Assembly (NCBI RefSeq): GCF_050434925.1
Contig: NZ_JBNDJK010000001.1
Coordinates: forward strand, 8,246,001 to 8,310,000
Length of the DNA stretch: 64,000 nucleotides
Direction: 5' to 3'
Source: Inquilinus ginsengisoli_B
Lineage (GTDB): Bacteria; Pseudomonadota; Alphaproteobacteria; DSM-16000; Inquilinaceae
Under the pieces are notes generated by a model. It saw only the letters and a list, made by a program, of their open reading frames with translations. It ran no database searches and was not told the origin of the DNA. Made by a program: the position numbers and the translations under genes. Shown in pieces: positions 52,838 through 61,614 of this stretch. Each line of letters opens with the position of its first letter. The stretch's first letter is position 1.

Positions 52838-55482
52838 TGACGGGCATCAGCCGCCGGAACCTGTTCAGCAAGCTGAACGCGCCCTGCTACGCCGCGATCG
52901 AGAGCGCCACAGCGTTCTGCAAGCTGCGCGGCAACGCCTATGTCGAGCTGGTCCATTGGCTGCACCAGCTGAACGAGGTCGCCGAGTCCGATTTCGGGCG
53001 GATCCTGCGCAGCTTCGGCGTCGACCCGGGCATTCTGGCGCGCGACCTGACCCGGGCACTGGACAAGCTGCCGCGGGGCGCCACCGCCGTCTCCGACCTG
53101 TCGCAGCATATCGAGGACGCGACCCAGGAGGCCTGGCTGGTCGCGACCCTGGCCTTCGGCGACGACCGCATCCGCTCCGGCCATCTGCTCTATGGCTGTC
53201 TGTCCAGCCGCCCGCTCAGCCAGGTCCTGCTCGCGATCTCACCCGAATTCGGCAAGCTGGCGCTGGACCGGCTGCGCGACGGGTTCGAGGCGATCACCCG
53301 CGGCTCGCCCGAGGCCACCGCCGCGCAGGCGCCGGTGGAGGCCGCCGACGGGGCGACGCCATCGGCGCCAGGCAGTCGCGGGGGCGCCCTGGCGCGCTAC
53401 ACCGTGGACCTGACCGCGAGCGCCAGGGCCGGCAAGCTCGACCCGGTGATTGGCCGCGACCCCGAGATCCGGCAGATCATCGACGTGCTGATGCGACGGC
53501 GGCAGAACAACCCGATCCTGACCGGCGAGGCCGGCGTCGGCAAAACCGCCATCGTCGAGGGCCTGGCGCTGCGGATCGTGGCCGGCGAGGTGCCGGCGCC
53601 GCTGCGTGACGTCGCCCTGCACGCGCTCGACCTCGGCCTGCTGCAGGCCGGCGCCGGGATGAAGGGCGAGTTCGAGCAGCGCCTGCGCGACGTCATCGCC
53701 GAGGTCCAGGCGGCGCCCCATCCGGTGATCATGTTCATCGACGAGGCGCACACGCTGATCGGCGCCGGCGGGCAGGAGGGCACCGGCGACGCCGCCAACA
53801 TGCTGAAGCCCGCCCTGGCCCGCGGCACGCTGCGGACCATCGGCGCCACCACCTGGGCCGAGTACAAGCGCTATATCGAGAAGGACCCTGCGCTGAGCCG
53901 CCGCTTCCAGGCCATCCCGGTGGCCGAGCCGGACGAGCCGCAGGCCGTCACCATGATGCGCCGCATGGTGCGGACGCTGGAGGCGCATCACGGCGTCGAG
54001 ATCCTGGACGAGGCGGTGGCGGCCGCGGTCGCACTGTCGCGGCGCTACATCCCCGCCCGCCAGCTGCCGGACAAGTCTTTGAGCCTGCTGGACACCGCCT
54101 GCGCCCGGGTCGCCGTCAGCCGCCACGCCCGCCCCGACCGGCTGGAGCATGAGCGGCAGCGGATCGACGCCCTGACGCTGGAGCTGGAGATGCTGGGCCG
54201 CGAGGAGGCCGATGGTGGCGATGTCGGCGAGCGCCGGGCGGAGGCGGAAGAGGCGCTCGAGGAGGCCCGGCAGGAGGCGGCGCGGCTCGACGTCCGCTGG
54301 CAGGCCGAGCGCAGCCTGGTCGAGGAGATTCAGCGGGCCCGGGCCGCGCTGCGCGCCGACGGCGACGCCGATCCGGCCGAGCTGCGGCGGCTCGACGGCG
54401 AGTGGCGCGAGATCCAGGAGGAGGCGCCGCTGGTGCTCGACCGGGTCGACCGCAATGCCGTGGCCGCCGTGGTGCAGGACTGGACCGGCATCCCGGTCGG
54501 CCGCCTGCTGAAGGACGAGGCCACCACCCTGCTGTCCCTCGCCGAGGCCCTGGGCCGGCGCGTCGTCGGCCAGGACCACGCCATGGAGGCGATCGCCCAG
54601 CGGGTGCAGACCAGCCGCGCCGGCCTCGACGATCCCGCCAAGCCGATCGGCGTCTTCCTGCTGTGCGGCCCGTCCGGCGTCGGCAAGACCGAGACAGCGC
54701 TGGCGCTGGCCGAGACCCTGCTGGGCGGCGAGAGCAACCTGATCACCATCAACATGAGCGAGTTCCAGGAGGCGCACACCGTCTCGTCGCTCAAGGGCGC
54801 CCCGCCCGGCTATGTCGGCTATGGCCAGGGCGGCGTGCTGACCGAGGCGGTGCGCCGGCGGCCGCATGCGGTGATCCTGCTCGACGAGATCGAGAAGGCG
54901 CATCCGGACGTCCATGAGATCTTCTTCCAGGTCTTCGACAAGGGCGTGATGGAGGATGGCGAGGGCCGCAAGATCGACTTCCGCAACACGCTGATCCTGC
55001 TGACCTCGAATGTCGGCGGCGAGCAGATCGCCCGGCTGTGCGCCGCCGAGGCGCGACCGGAGCCGGAGGTGCTGGAGAGCGCGCTGCACCGCCCGTTGCG
55101 CGAGGTCTTCCCGCCCGCCCTGCTGGGCCGCATGACGCTCGTGCCCTACTACGCGCTGAGCGACGGCATGCTGGACCGCATCGTGCGCCTGCGGCTGGAG
55201 CGGATCGCCGACCGGATGATGCAGGCCCACAAGGTGCCGCTGACCTGCGACGACGCCGTGGCCGAGCTGATCGCCCGGCGCGCCCGCCAGGTCGACAGCG
55301 GCGGGCGCATGGTCGACGCCATCCTGACCAGCACGCTGCTGCCGGCGGTCAGCCGGCACATCCTGGCCGAGCAGCGGGACGGCCGGCCGGTCGGCGCGCT
55401 GCACATCGGCGTGCGGGACGATGCCTTCCACTACCAGTTCGGTGGCGGCCTTCCCGCCGCATCCCTGCAGCCCAGCGACTAG
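52837..55482 (+). CDS. clpV: T6SS ATPase ClpV (TssH)
   Basis: This is an 881-residue AAA+ ATPase that disassembles contracted TssB/TssC sheath. The N-terminal Clp domain (residues 1-150) begins with the TssC-binding helix region 'RNLFSKLNAPCYAAIESATA'. The first ATPase module has Walker A GEAGVGKT (230-237) and VIMFIDEAHTLIGAGG. A coiled middle domain (about 415-520) follows, then the second module with GPSGVGKT (611-618) and VILLDEIEKAHPDVHE. The ATG overlaps the tssG stop in an ATGA arrangement. Confidence 0.95.
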   Translation: MTGISRRNLFSKLNAPCYAAIESATAFCKLRGNAYVELVHWLHQLNEVAESDFGRILRSFGVDPGILARDLTRALDKLPRGATAVSDLSQHIEDATQEAWLVATLAFGDDRIRSGHLLYGCLSSRPLSQVLLAISPEFGKLALDRLRDGFEAITRGSPEATAAQAPVEAADGATPSAPGSRGGALARYTVDLTASARAGKLDPVIGRDPEIRQIIDVLMRRRQNNPILTGEAGVGKTAIVEGLALRIVAGEVPAPLRDVALHALDLGLLQAGAGMKGEFEQRLRDVIAEVQAAPHPVIMFIDEAHTLIGAGGQEGTGDAANMLKPALARGTLRTIGATTWAEYKRYIEKDPALSRRFQAIPVAEPDEPQAVTMMRRMVRTLEAHHGVEILDEAVAAAVALSRRYIPARQLPDKSLSLLDTACARVAVSRHARPDRLEHERQRIDALTLELEMLGREEADGGDVGERRAEAEEALEEARQEAARLDVRWQAERSLVEEIQRARAALRADGDADPAELRRLDGEWREIQEEAPLVLDRVDRNAVAAVVQDWTGIPVGRLLKDEATTLLSLAEALGRRVVGQDHAMEAIAQRVQTSRAGLDDPAKPIGVFLLCGPSGVGKTETALALAETLLGGESNLITINMSEFQEAHTVSSLKGAPPGYVGYGQGGVLTEAVRRRPHAVILLDEIEKAHPDVHEIFFQVFDKGVMEDGEGRKIDFRNTLILLTSNVGGEQIARLCAAEARPEPEVLESALHRPLREVFPPALLGRMTLVPYYALSDGMLDRIVRLRLERIADRMMQAHKVPLTCDDAVAELIARRARQVDSGGRMVDAILTSTLLPAVSRHILAEQRDGRPVGALHIGVRDDAFHYQFGGGLPAASLQPSD

Positions 55483-55493
55483 GCGACATCACC

Positions 55494-57582
55494 ATGCCCC
55501 TGTCGACGATCGAAACCCTGCTGAAGGACAACCGCTTCGCGGCGGTGACCTCAGCCGCATTCCAGCTGAACGAGGTCTATCTCCGGCGGCTCCGAGGCAC
55601 CGAGCGGCTGGGCGAGCCCTTCGTCTATGAGGTGACGCTCGCCAGCCCCGATCCGATCCAGACCTTCGCCAAGGTGCCCGGCCAGACCCTGACCGTCGGC
55701 CTCAAGCTCAAGGGCACGGCGACGCGGTTCTTCCACGGCATCGTCACCCGGTTCCAGTATCTCGGCCTCGACGACACCGAGCGCCTCAATTACGTGGCCG
55801 AGGTGCGGCCCTGGCTGTCGCTGCTCGACTATCGTCGCAACAGCCGGATCTTTCAGAACAAGACCAGCCTCGAGATCATCACCCAGATCTTCCAGGAGCA
55901 TAAAGGCACCTTCAAGGGCCGGCCCACCGGGCGGCTGCCGCGACGCCCCTTCTGCGTCCAGTACGACGAGACCGACCTGGCCTTCGTCAGCGCGGCTGAT
56001 GGAGCAGGACGGGATCTACTATTACTTCGAGCATGCGGAGAACCGGCACGACCTGGTGCTGGTCGACAACGCCTCGAGCCACAAGCCCTGCACGCCGCAG
56101 GTGGTGGAGACCCACCACAACCTGCGGCCGGCCCGGAACCTGCACCAGGAGGACCTGATCCTGCGCTGGGAGGAGGTGGTGTCGATGCAGCCGGACAAGA
56201 TCGTCCTCAACGACTACGACCACGAGAAGCCGACGGCGAATCTCGAGGCCGTGGCGCGCGTTCCGTCCGTGAAGGTCGGCGGCATCCCGCCGCGCAAGAC
56301 CCTTACGGGCGCCGCCGCCTCCCGACGTCCCGGCGGCACACCGGTCGCGCCGGTGACGGCGGCGAAGACCTCGACCGCCGCGGGAACCTCGCCGACGCAG
56401 GAGACCTTCGTCTATCCGGGCCGTTACATCGAGAAGAAGGACGGCGATTTCTACGCCACGATCCGGGCCGAGGAGCTGGCCTGCAACGCCTATCGGGCGC
56501 GGGTCGAGAGCACGGCGCGGCAGATCACGACCGGGGCGATCTTCACTGCGGCGAACCCGTTCTACTACGGCGACGTCGATTCCCGCCCCAAGCCCACCGA
56601 GCGCTTCCTGGCGGTTGGGAACGAGTTCACGGTCGTCGGCGAGGTCGGAGAGGTCGGCGGCGCCGGGGAGAACGCCGTCGACGCGAAGGGCGACCGCTTC
56701 CTCTACCGCAGCATGGTCGAGATCATCCCGGCGACCACCCAGTACCGCCCGCAGCGCCGCACCCCGGCGCCGGTGATCCAGGGGCCGCAGACGGCCGTCG
56801 TCGTCGGCCCCAGGGCCGAGACCGTCACCACCGACAAGCTCGGCCGCATCAAAGTCCAGTTCTTCTGGGACCGCGAGGGCAAGAAGGACGAGAACAGCTC
56901 CTGCTGGATCCGGGTGGCGCAGAGCTGGGCGGGCAAGGGCTTCGGCGGCCTGATCATCCCGCGCATCGGCCAGGAGGTCGTGGTCGACTTCATTCACGGC
57001 AACCCCGACTGGCCGCTGGTGACCGGGGTCGTCTACAACGCCACCAACGATCCGCCCGAGACCCTGCCGGCGGACAAGACGCGCTCGACCTTCCGGACGC
57101 ACACCGACCGCGGCGCGGTCAACGCCTACAACGAGCTGCGCTTCGAGGACAAGCGGGGGCAGGAGGAGGTCTATCTCAAGGCGCAGAAAGACCACACTGT
57201 CGAGGTCGGCGACGTCTATTCCGTCGACGTCAAGACGCAGTACGTCCTGACCTCGTCGCCCACCGCGATGGCGCCGGGGCAGGCCGCGGCGACGCCCGGC
57301 ACCAGCCGCATCGAGGTCACGCCCGACAAGATCCGCTTCGTGGTGACGGGGGTGACGGGCCCGCAGATCATCGAGATCAGCGCCACCGGCATCGCCATGA
57401 TCGGCACCACGATCGGGATGATGGCCCGGCCCGCCCGCGCCGGCGCCATCGTCTCGATGCCGCCGGCGATTCCGGCTCCGCCGACCCCGGCGCTGCTCCA
57501 GGCCCTGACCGCGGCGGGGCTGCCGCCGCCCGTCCCCGAATTGCCGACGCCGCCGCCGTCGCCGAAGCTGGCGCCGGTGTGA
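55494..57582 (+). pseudogene. vgrG: T6SS spike protein VgrG (TssI) with a one-base frameshift near 55992
   Basis: The N-terminal gp27-like part is in one frame (AFQLNEVYLRRLRGTERLGE, FFHGIVTRFQYLGLDDTERL) up to 'YDETDLAFVSA'. The rest continues in another frame from 'LMEQDGIYYYFEHAENRHDL' through the gp5-like region (TTDKLGRIKVQFFWDREGKK, SWAGKGFGGLIIPRIGQEVV). Dropping G55992 restores the family junction FVSRLMEQDG and a 695-residue protein. The C-terminus is a Pro/Ala-rich tail with no recognisable toxin domain. As the only VgrG in view, a true break would block firing, so sequencing error is plausible. Confidence 0.85.
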
Positions 57583-57591
57583 CCGCGGGCC

Positions 57592-58866
57592 ATGGGCACC
57601 CATCGCCGCCCGGCCCGCATCGCGGGCTGCATCCTGGCCGCAGCCCTGCTGGCCGGCTTGGCGGCGATCCATGTCTCGAACCACCGTGTCGCCGACCGGG
57701 CGCGCGCCGCGATCGATCACGCGACAGCGGCGACGCCCGCCCCTGAAGCTGCGCCGGACGATCCCACGGCCGCGCTGCCCGCCCTCGATGCCCTGGCCGC
57801 CTCGCCCCTGGCGGCTCCCCTGCCCTGGTGGCGGCGGCTGAGCCTGAACGCCGCGCCGCTCGACGACCTCGCCGCCGCGACCGCGGGGCTCGACCGCGAC
57901 CTGCTGCGGGACGCGTTCCTGCGCCGGCTGGCGCAGCGGATCCTGGCCCGCATCGACCGGCCGGACGTCGCCTCGGACCTCGCCTTCGACGGGCTGAAGG
58001 CGGCGCTGGCCATCGGCGGCACCGGACCGCGGCAGGACGGGCTGATCCGGCTGTGGGCGTCGACCGACTGGTCGATGACCACCCCGGATCAGATGCGCCA
58101 GGCTCTGGTCTTGCAGCTCGACCGTGCCCTCGCCGCCGAGCCGCGCCTCGCCCCGCCGCTGGACATGGCGGTGGTGGAGCGGATCCGGATCCGGCTGCGC
58201 GACCAGCCGCTGTCGGCCCGGGCCTATGCCGCAATCCGCACCTCGGACGCGGCCCAGAGCCTGCCGCCCTTCCGCGCCGATCTGGTGCTCGGGACGGACA
58301 GCTGGACGGTGCGGCGCCGGTCGGGCGCCTCACTGGCCACGCCGATCCCGGGGCTGCTCACCGCCGACGGCTTCCACCGGGTGGTCGTGCCGGCGCTGAC
58401 GGATCTGTCCGCCTCCCTGGACTCCGACGACTGGGTGCTCGGCGCGGCGCCATCGGGCGGCGGCGACCTGACCGCCGCCGTGCTGGCACTCTATCTCGAC
58501 GACGTCGCCCGCGCCTGGGACGGGCTGCAGGACGAGCTCGAGCTGACCCCTGCCGCCGATCCGGAGACGGCGACGCACCTCCTCGCCGCGCTGACCCCAT
58601 CGCAAGGACCGTTGCTGCGCCTCGCCGTCGCCGCCCGCCGGGCCACGCTGTTCGACCGCGGCCAGGGCGACGACGCGGCCCTCGCGGCCCTGGCCCGGAA
58701 GCTCGGCGGCCTGCGGCTGTGGACCGCCATCGACCGCCGCTATGCCTGGCTCGACGGTGCGGAGCTGCAGGGCGCCCCGCTGCTCGACGATGCCATTCGC
58801 CGCTTCGTCGCGACCGCCGGCAGCATGCCGGCCGATGTCGCGCCGCCCGCCGCGGCTCTCGACTGA
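57592..58866 (+). CDS. free-standing TssM/IcmF-related middle domain with one membrane anchor
   Basis: This 424-residue protein has one N-terminal membrane helix (about residues 9-27) and no NTPase domain. Its body resembles the middle of TssM encoded at 37.6-41.2 kb. Residues 242-283 (RRSGASLATPIPGLLTADGF, then about 22 residues to DWVL) align with RRSGQPLSAGIPGIYTSAGF and a following GWVL in TssM, near its residue 715-755. The pattern of an LRLWASTDW-type and YLDDVARAWD-type helix also parallels TssM. I infer it sits in the periplasm and joins or modifies the TssM/TssL complex. It begins nine bases after vgrG and overlaps the next gene by one base. Confidence 0.7.
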   Translation: MGTHRRPARIAGCILAAALLAGLAAIHVSNHRVADRARAAIDHATAATPAPEAAPDDPTAALPALDALAASPLAAPLPWWRRLSLNAAPLDDLAAATAGLDRDLLRDAFLRRLAQRILARIDRPDVASDLAFDGLKAALAIGGTGPRQDGLIRLWASTDWSMTTPDQMRQALVLQLDRALAAEPRLAPPLDMAVVERIRIRLRDQPLSARAYAAIRTSDAAQSLPPFRADLVLGTDSWTVRRRSGASLATPIPGLLTADGFHRVVVPALTDLSASLDSDDWVLGAAPSGGGDLTAAVLALYLDDVARAWDGLQDELELTPAADPETATHLLAALTPSQGPLLRLAVAARRATLFDRGQGDDAALAALARKLGGLRLWTAIDRRYAWLDGAELQGAPLLDDAIRRFVATAGSMPADVAPPAAALD

Positions 58867-60230
58867 TGCCGCGGGACGTCATCGCCGAGCCCCCCGGCAT
58901 CATTGCCGGCGCTGCCGGTGCCGCGTGCCTCTGCCGCCCCGAGCTCGGGCTGTGGGCCGTGGTCGCGGCCGGGGACGCGCGGTCCAGCCGCCTTTTCGAG
59001 GATCTCGCCGCACTCGATGGCGCGGTTGACGAAGCGCGACTGGCGCGCATCGCGCGGCGGAAGACCGGCGTCTCGGCAATGATCGTCCTGCTGCGGCCGC
59101 CGCATCTGCTGTGTTTGCGGCTGGGCGGCGGCAGCGTTCATCGCCTGGGCCGAGCCGGCCTCGTCCCCATCACCGGGGAGGTGAACGCCGGGACGGTCCG
59201 CGTCCGGCCGGATGCAAGCGATCGCGTCATCCTCGCCGCACCGGCCATTGCCGACATCGTCCACGGCACCGCGCTGCTGCTGGAAAGGCTGCCGCCCGAC
59301 GCCGCCGCCCGGCTGCTGGTGCAGCGTGCCGAGGCTGCCGGCCGGCATGGCAGCGGAGCGGTGGTGCTGGCGCTGCCCGACCGGCTGCCGACGTTGGCGC
59401 AACCGGCGGAGATCCCTTCGCCGGCCCGCCCCCGGCCGCAATCCCGCATCCGGCCTGTGGTCGTCAGCGCCGCGGCAGCCCTCGCCTTGTCCTTCACCGC
59501 GGTGCTCGGCCTCGCTGTCTTTCGTGATGCCTCCGAGCCGACACCGCAACGCGAAACCGCGCAGGCGCCGTCCCAGGACAGCGCGCCGGCCGCGGCGGAT
59601 GAGGGCGATCTGGCCGCAGCCGACCGCCGCTTCGCCCAGACGGCGCGGCTGGCCGTGGCCGTCGCGGCGATCGACCGCACGCTGCAGCAGCTCGGCCTGC
59701 CGCCGGTCGCGGGGGATCACGGCGTTGCGATCCGCCCCTTTTCTCCGGGGGCGATCGATGCGCAGGCCCGTATGTTGGCGGCCCGCCTGCCCGGCTGGCC
59801 CCTCGCCGTGCCGCTGCGCGTGCCCTTGCGGCTGTCCAGTCCCTTCGGCTTGCGGGTCCATCCGGTGACCGGCGTCCCCACCCTGCATGCCGGGCTGGAC
59901 CTGGTGGCGCCGGCGGGGACGCCGATCTACGCGACCGCCGACGGCCGCGTGCTGCGGGCCGGGCCGGCCGGCGGCTACGGCAACATGGTGGAGATCCAGC
60001 ATGCCGATGGCCTGGTGACCCGCTACGGCCACATGCAGTCGATCGCGGTGGAGGCGGGTCAGGAGGTGACGGCCGCCACGGTCATCGGCCGGCTCGGCTC
60101 GACCGGCGTGTCGACCGGGCCGCATCTGCATTACGAGATCCGGCGCGCGGAAGAGGCGATCGACCCGATGCCCTTCCTGCAGGCCGGGCAGGCGCTGAAA
60201 TCGATGCTGGTCGCCGTCACTTCAAATTGA
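58866..60230 (+). CDS. pseudo-PP2C domain, membrane helix and periplasmic M23 peptidase fusion
   Basis: This 454-residue protein has three parts. Residues 1-175 follow the order of PP2C motifs (ELGLWAVVAAGDARSS, VSAMIVLLRPPHLLCLRLGG, VHRLGRAGLVPITGE, VRPDASDRVILAAPAIADIV, AVVLALPD) but lack every metal-binding Asp. A membrane helix spans about 197-219. Residues 310-440 form an M23/LytM peptidase with intact zinc and catalytic residues: His341-Asp345 in HAGLDL, His389 in RYGHM and His420/His422 in HLHYEI. The enzyme part should cut peptidoglycan cross-bridges in the periplasm. The dead phosphatase-like domain would lie in the cytoplasm. The PP2C relationship is by eye and needs a structure check; the peptidase is clear. 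Confidence 0.75.
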   Translation: MPRDVIAEPPGIIAGAAGAACLCRPELGLWAVVAAGDARSSRLFEDLAALDGAVDEARLARIARRKTGVSAMIVLLRPPHLLCLRLGGGSVHRLGRAGLVPITGEVNAGTVRVRPDASDRVILAAPAIADIVHGTALLLERLPPDAAARLLVQRAEAAGRHGSGAVVLALPDRLPTLAQPAEIPSPARPRPQSRIRPVVVSAAAALALSFTAVLGLAVFRDASEPTPQRETAQAPSQDSAPAAADEGDLAAADRRFAQTARLAVAVAAIDRTLQQLGLPPVAGDHGVAIRPFSPGAIDAQARMLAARLPGWPLAVPLRVPLRLSSPFGLRVHPVTGVPTLHAGLDLVAPAGTPIYATADGRVLRAGPAGGYGNMVEIQHADGLVTRYGHMQSIAVEAGQEVTAATVIGRLGSTGVSTGPHLHYEIRRAEEAIDPMPFLQAGQALKSMLVAVTSN

Positions 60231-60281
60231 AAGTGCGGCCCGAAGCCGCCCTCCATCTCCTCTCCGGGATCGATCCGAGGC

Positions 60282-60911
60282 TCAGCTTGCCCCGGCTGCC
60301 GCGACCGGACCGGCCGGGGCGGCAGGCGCGGCGACGGGAACGGCCTGCACCGGTGTGAACACACCGGTCTCACCGACATCGGACGGCTTCGCAGCCTCTT
60401 CGGCCTGCGCCGTCGTCCCGGGCACCGGCTGCCCGTCGCCGATCGTGTTGACCAGGCCGGAGACCGAGACGATCAGGCCGCTGAGATCGTTGATCGTCGA
60501 CGCCTGCTCGGTCCAGCCGGCAGTCTGGTCGCCGGTGGAGATCCGGGCCTGCACCATGCCGCGCCGGACCTGGCGTTCCGCCTGCCGCAGCGCCGCGTAC
60601 TGCGCCGGCGTGCCGTTCGGGCCGAGATTGGCCCTGGCCTCGATCACCAGCTTCTTCAGAGTGCTGAGCCGCTGCTGCACCGTATCCATCGCACGGTCGA
60701 GCGTGACCCGCGAGGACTGCGCCTTGCGGGCGATGACCTCGATCGGCAGCGTCGTGACCGCGACGGGCGTCACCGGCACTGTGCCCGCGGCTGTGGCCTC
60801 GGGCCCCTTGCCGAAGTGGGAAAACGGCTTCGGGTCCGGCAGGCGATCGGCGCAGGCGGCGCACAGCAGGCCCAGACCGAGCACGATCATCGGCGGCTTG
60901 AACGGAGACAT
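60282..60911 (-). CDS. helical lipoprotein of unknown function in the T6SS locus
   Basis: This is a 209-residue predicted lipoprotein. The signal PPMIVLGLGLLCAACADR gives a lipobox with Cys20 as the likely lipidated residue. The middle is helical and charged (DRAMDTVQQRLSTLKKLVIE, LRQAERQVRRGMVQARIS), and the end is Ala/Pro-rich. It is not a recognisable TssJ, which is a beta-sandwich, and no TssJ was found in the window. It is the only minus-strand gene in the right arm, convergent with the M23 fusion gene and divergent from the next one. The ATG at 60911 was chosen to begin at the signal peptide. Confidence 0.7.
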   Translation of the reverse strand: MSPFKPPMIVLGLGLLCAACADRLPDPKPFSHFGKGPEATAAGTVPVTPVAVTTLPIEVIARKAQSSRVTLDRAMDTVQQRLSTLKKLVIEARANLGPNGTPAQYAALRQAERQVRRGMVQARISTGDQTAGWTEQASTINDLSGLIVSVSGLVNTIGDGQPVPGTTAQAEEAAKPSDVGETGVFTPVQAVPVAAPAAPAGPVAAAGAS

Positions 60912-61088
60912 GGGCAGCGCCTTCTCGAAGGTGGGTCGCAGAAGTCCCGCATCCTGGCCCCGGCGCAGCCGCGGTAGAGCATGCGGAATTGGCATGATCG
61001 TATCCAGGCCGAAACGCCGGTGAATTCTGGTCCGCCTGCAGATCACATCGCATATTCGCCGAGAACAGCCCCGACCCTGGAGGCCATG

Positions 61089-61607
61089 ATGCCAATCGCA
61101 AAACGCGCCTTTGCGGTTCTTTTCTTCCTGTTATTGACGGCACCAACGGCGATCGCACAGCAGATCGCATCCGCACCGGCTTCGGCGACGGCGCCGGACC
61201 CGACCGCCCGGCCATACTACCTGGCCGCCACTCTGACCGGCGCTTTCCGGACTGATCCCCTGCCAATCGGCGTGCTGGCCGGCGGGCGCAGCTCGGTCGT
61301 GGGGCTGGCCGGCGACTGTGTCGGCAACATCACGCCGGAACGCCCCGATGCGACCATCGATCTCGAGGATGTCCACGGCCCGGTGAATTTCTACGTCGCG
61401 GCGGGCACGGACACGGCGCTGGTGGTGCACACGCCCGCTGGGCAATGGCTCTGTGCCGACGACAGCGAGGCAGGCGGCGTCAACCCGGTGATGACGCTGA
61501 CCTCTCCCGGAAACGGTCCCTATGCCATCTGGGTCGCTTCGGTCGAGGCGCCCGACCGGCCGGTGCCGGCCGTGCTGGTCATCAGCGAGCTGCCGCCGGT
61601 CTGGTAG
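61089..61607 (+). CDS. secreted beta-sandwich protein (PPC-like) upstream of ppkA
   Basis: This is a 172-residue exported protein with a Sec signal peptide (RAFAVLFFLLLTAPTAIAQ). The mature part looks like a beta-sandwich of the pre-peptidase C-terminal type: 'NFYVAAGTDTALVVHTPAGQ', WLCADDSEAGGVNPVMTL, 'GNGPYAIWVASVEAP'. Two cysteines could form a disulfide. The ATG at 61089 has the better spacing from GGAGG; the adjacent ATG at 61086 is also possible. It lies seven bases upstream of the kinase start, so it probably acts with the kinase's periplasmic part, for example as a sensor. No named family is certain. Confidence 0.65.
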   Translation: MPIAKRAFAVLFFLLLTAPTAIAQQIASAPASATAPDPTARPYYLAATLTGAFRTDPLPIGVLAGGRSSVVGLAGDCVGNITPERPDATIDLEDVHGPVNFYVAAGTDTALVVHTPAGQWLCADDSEAGGVNPVMTLTSPGNGPYAIWVASVEAPDRPVPAVLVISELPPVW

Positions 61608-61614
61608 CCGAGCC

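Noticed and set aside
53239..55431. 730-codon open frame opposite clpV
   Set aside because: It is an antisense shadow of a fully conserved AAA+ gene.
55994..56000. Programmed ribosomal frameshift in vgrG
   Set aside because: No slippery heptamer or downstream stimulatory structure was recognised, and similar +1 changes occur in two other genes, so error or mutation is simpler.
57370..57582. C-terminal effector domain on VgrG
   Set aside because: The tail is Pro/Ala-rich with no catalytic motif or folded-domain signature.
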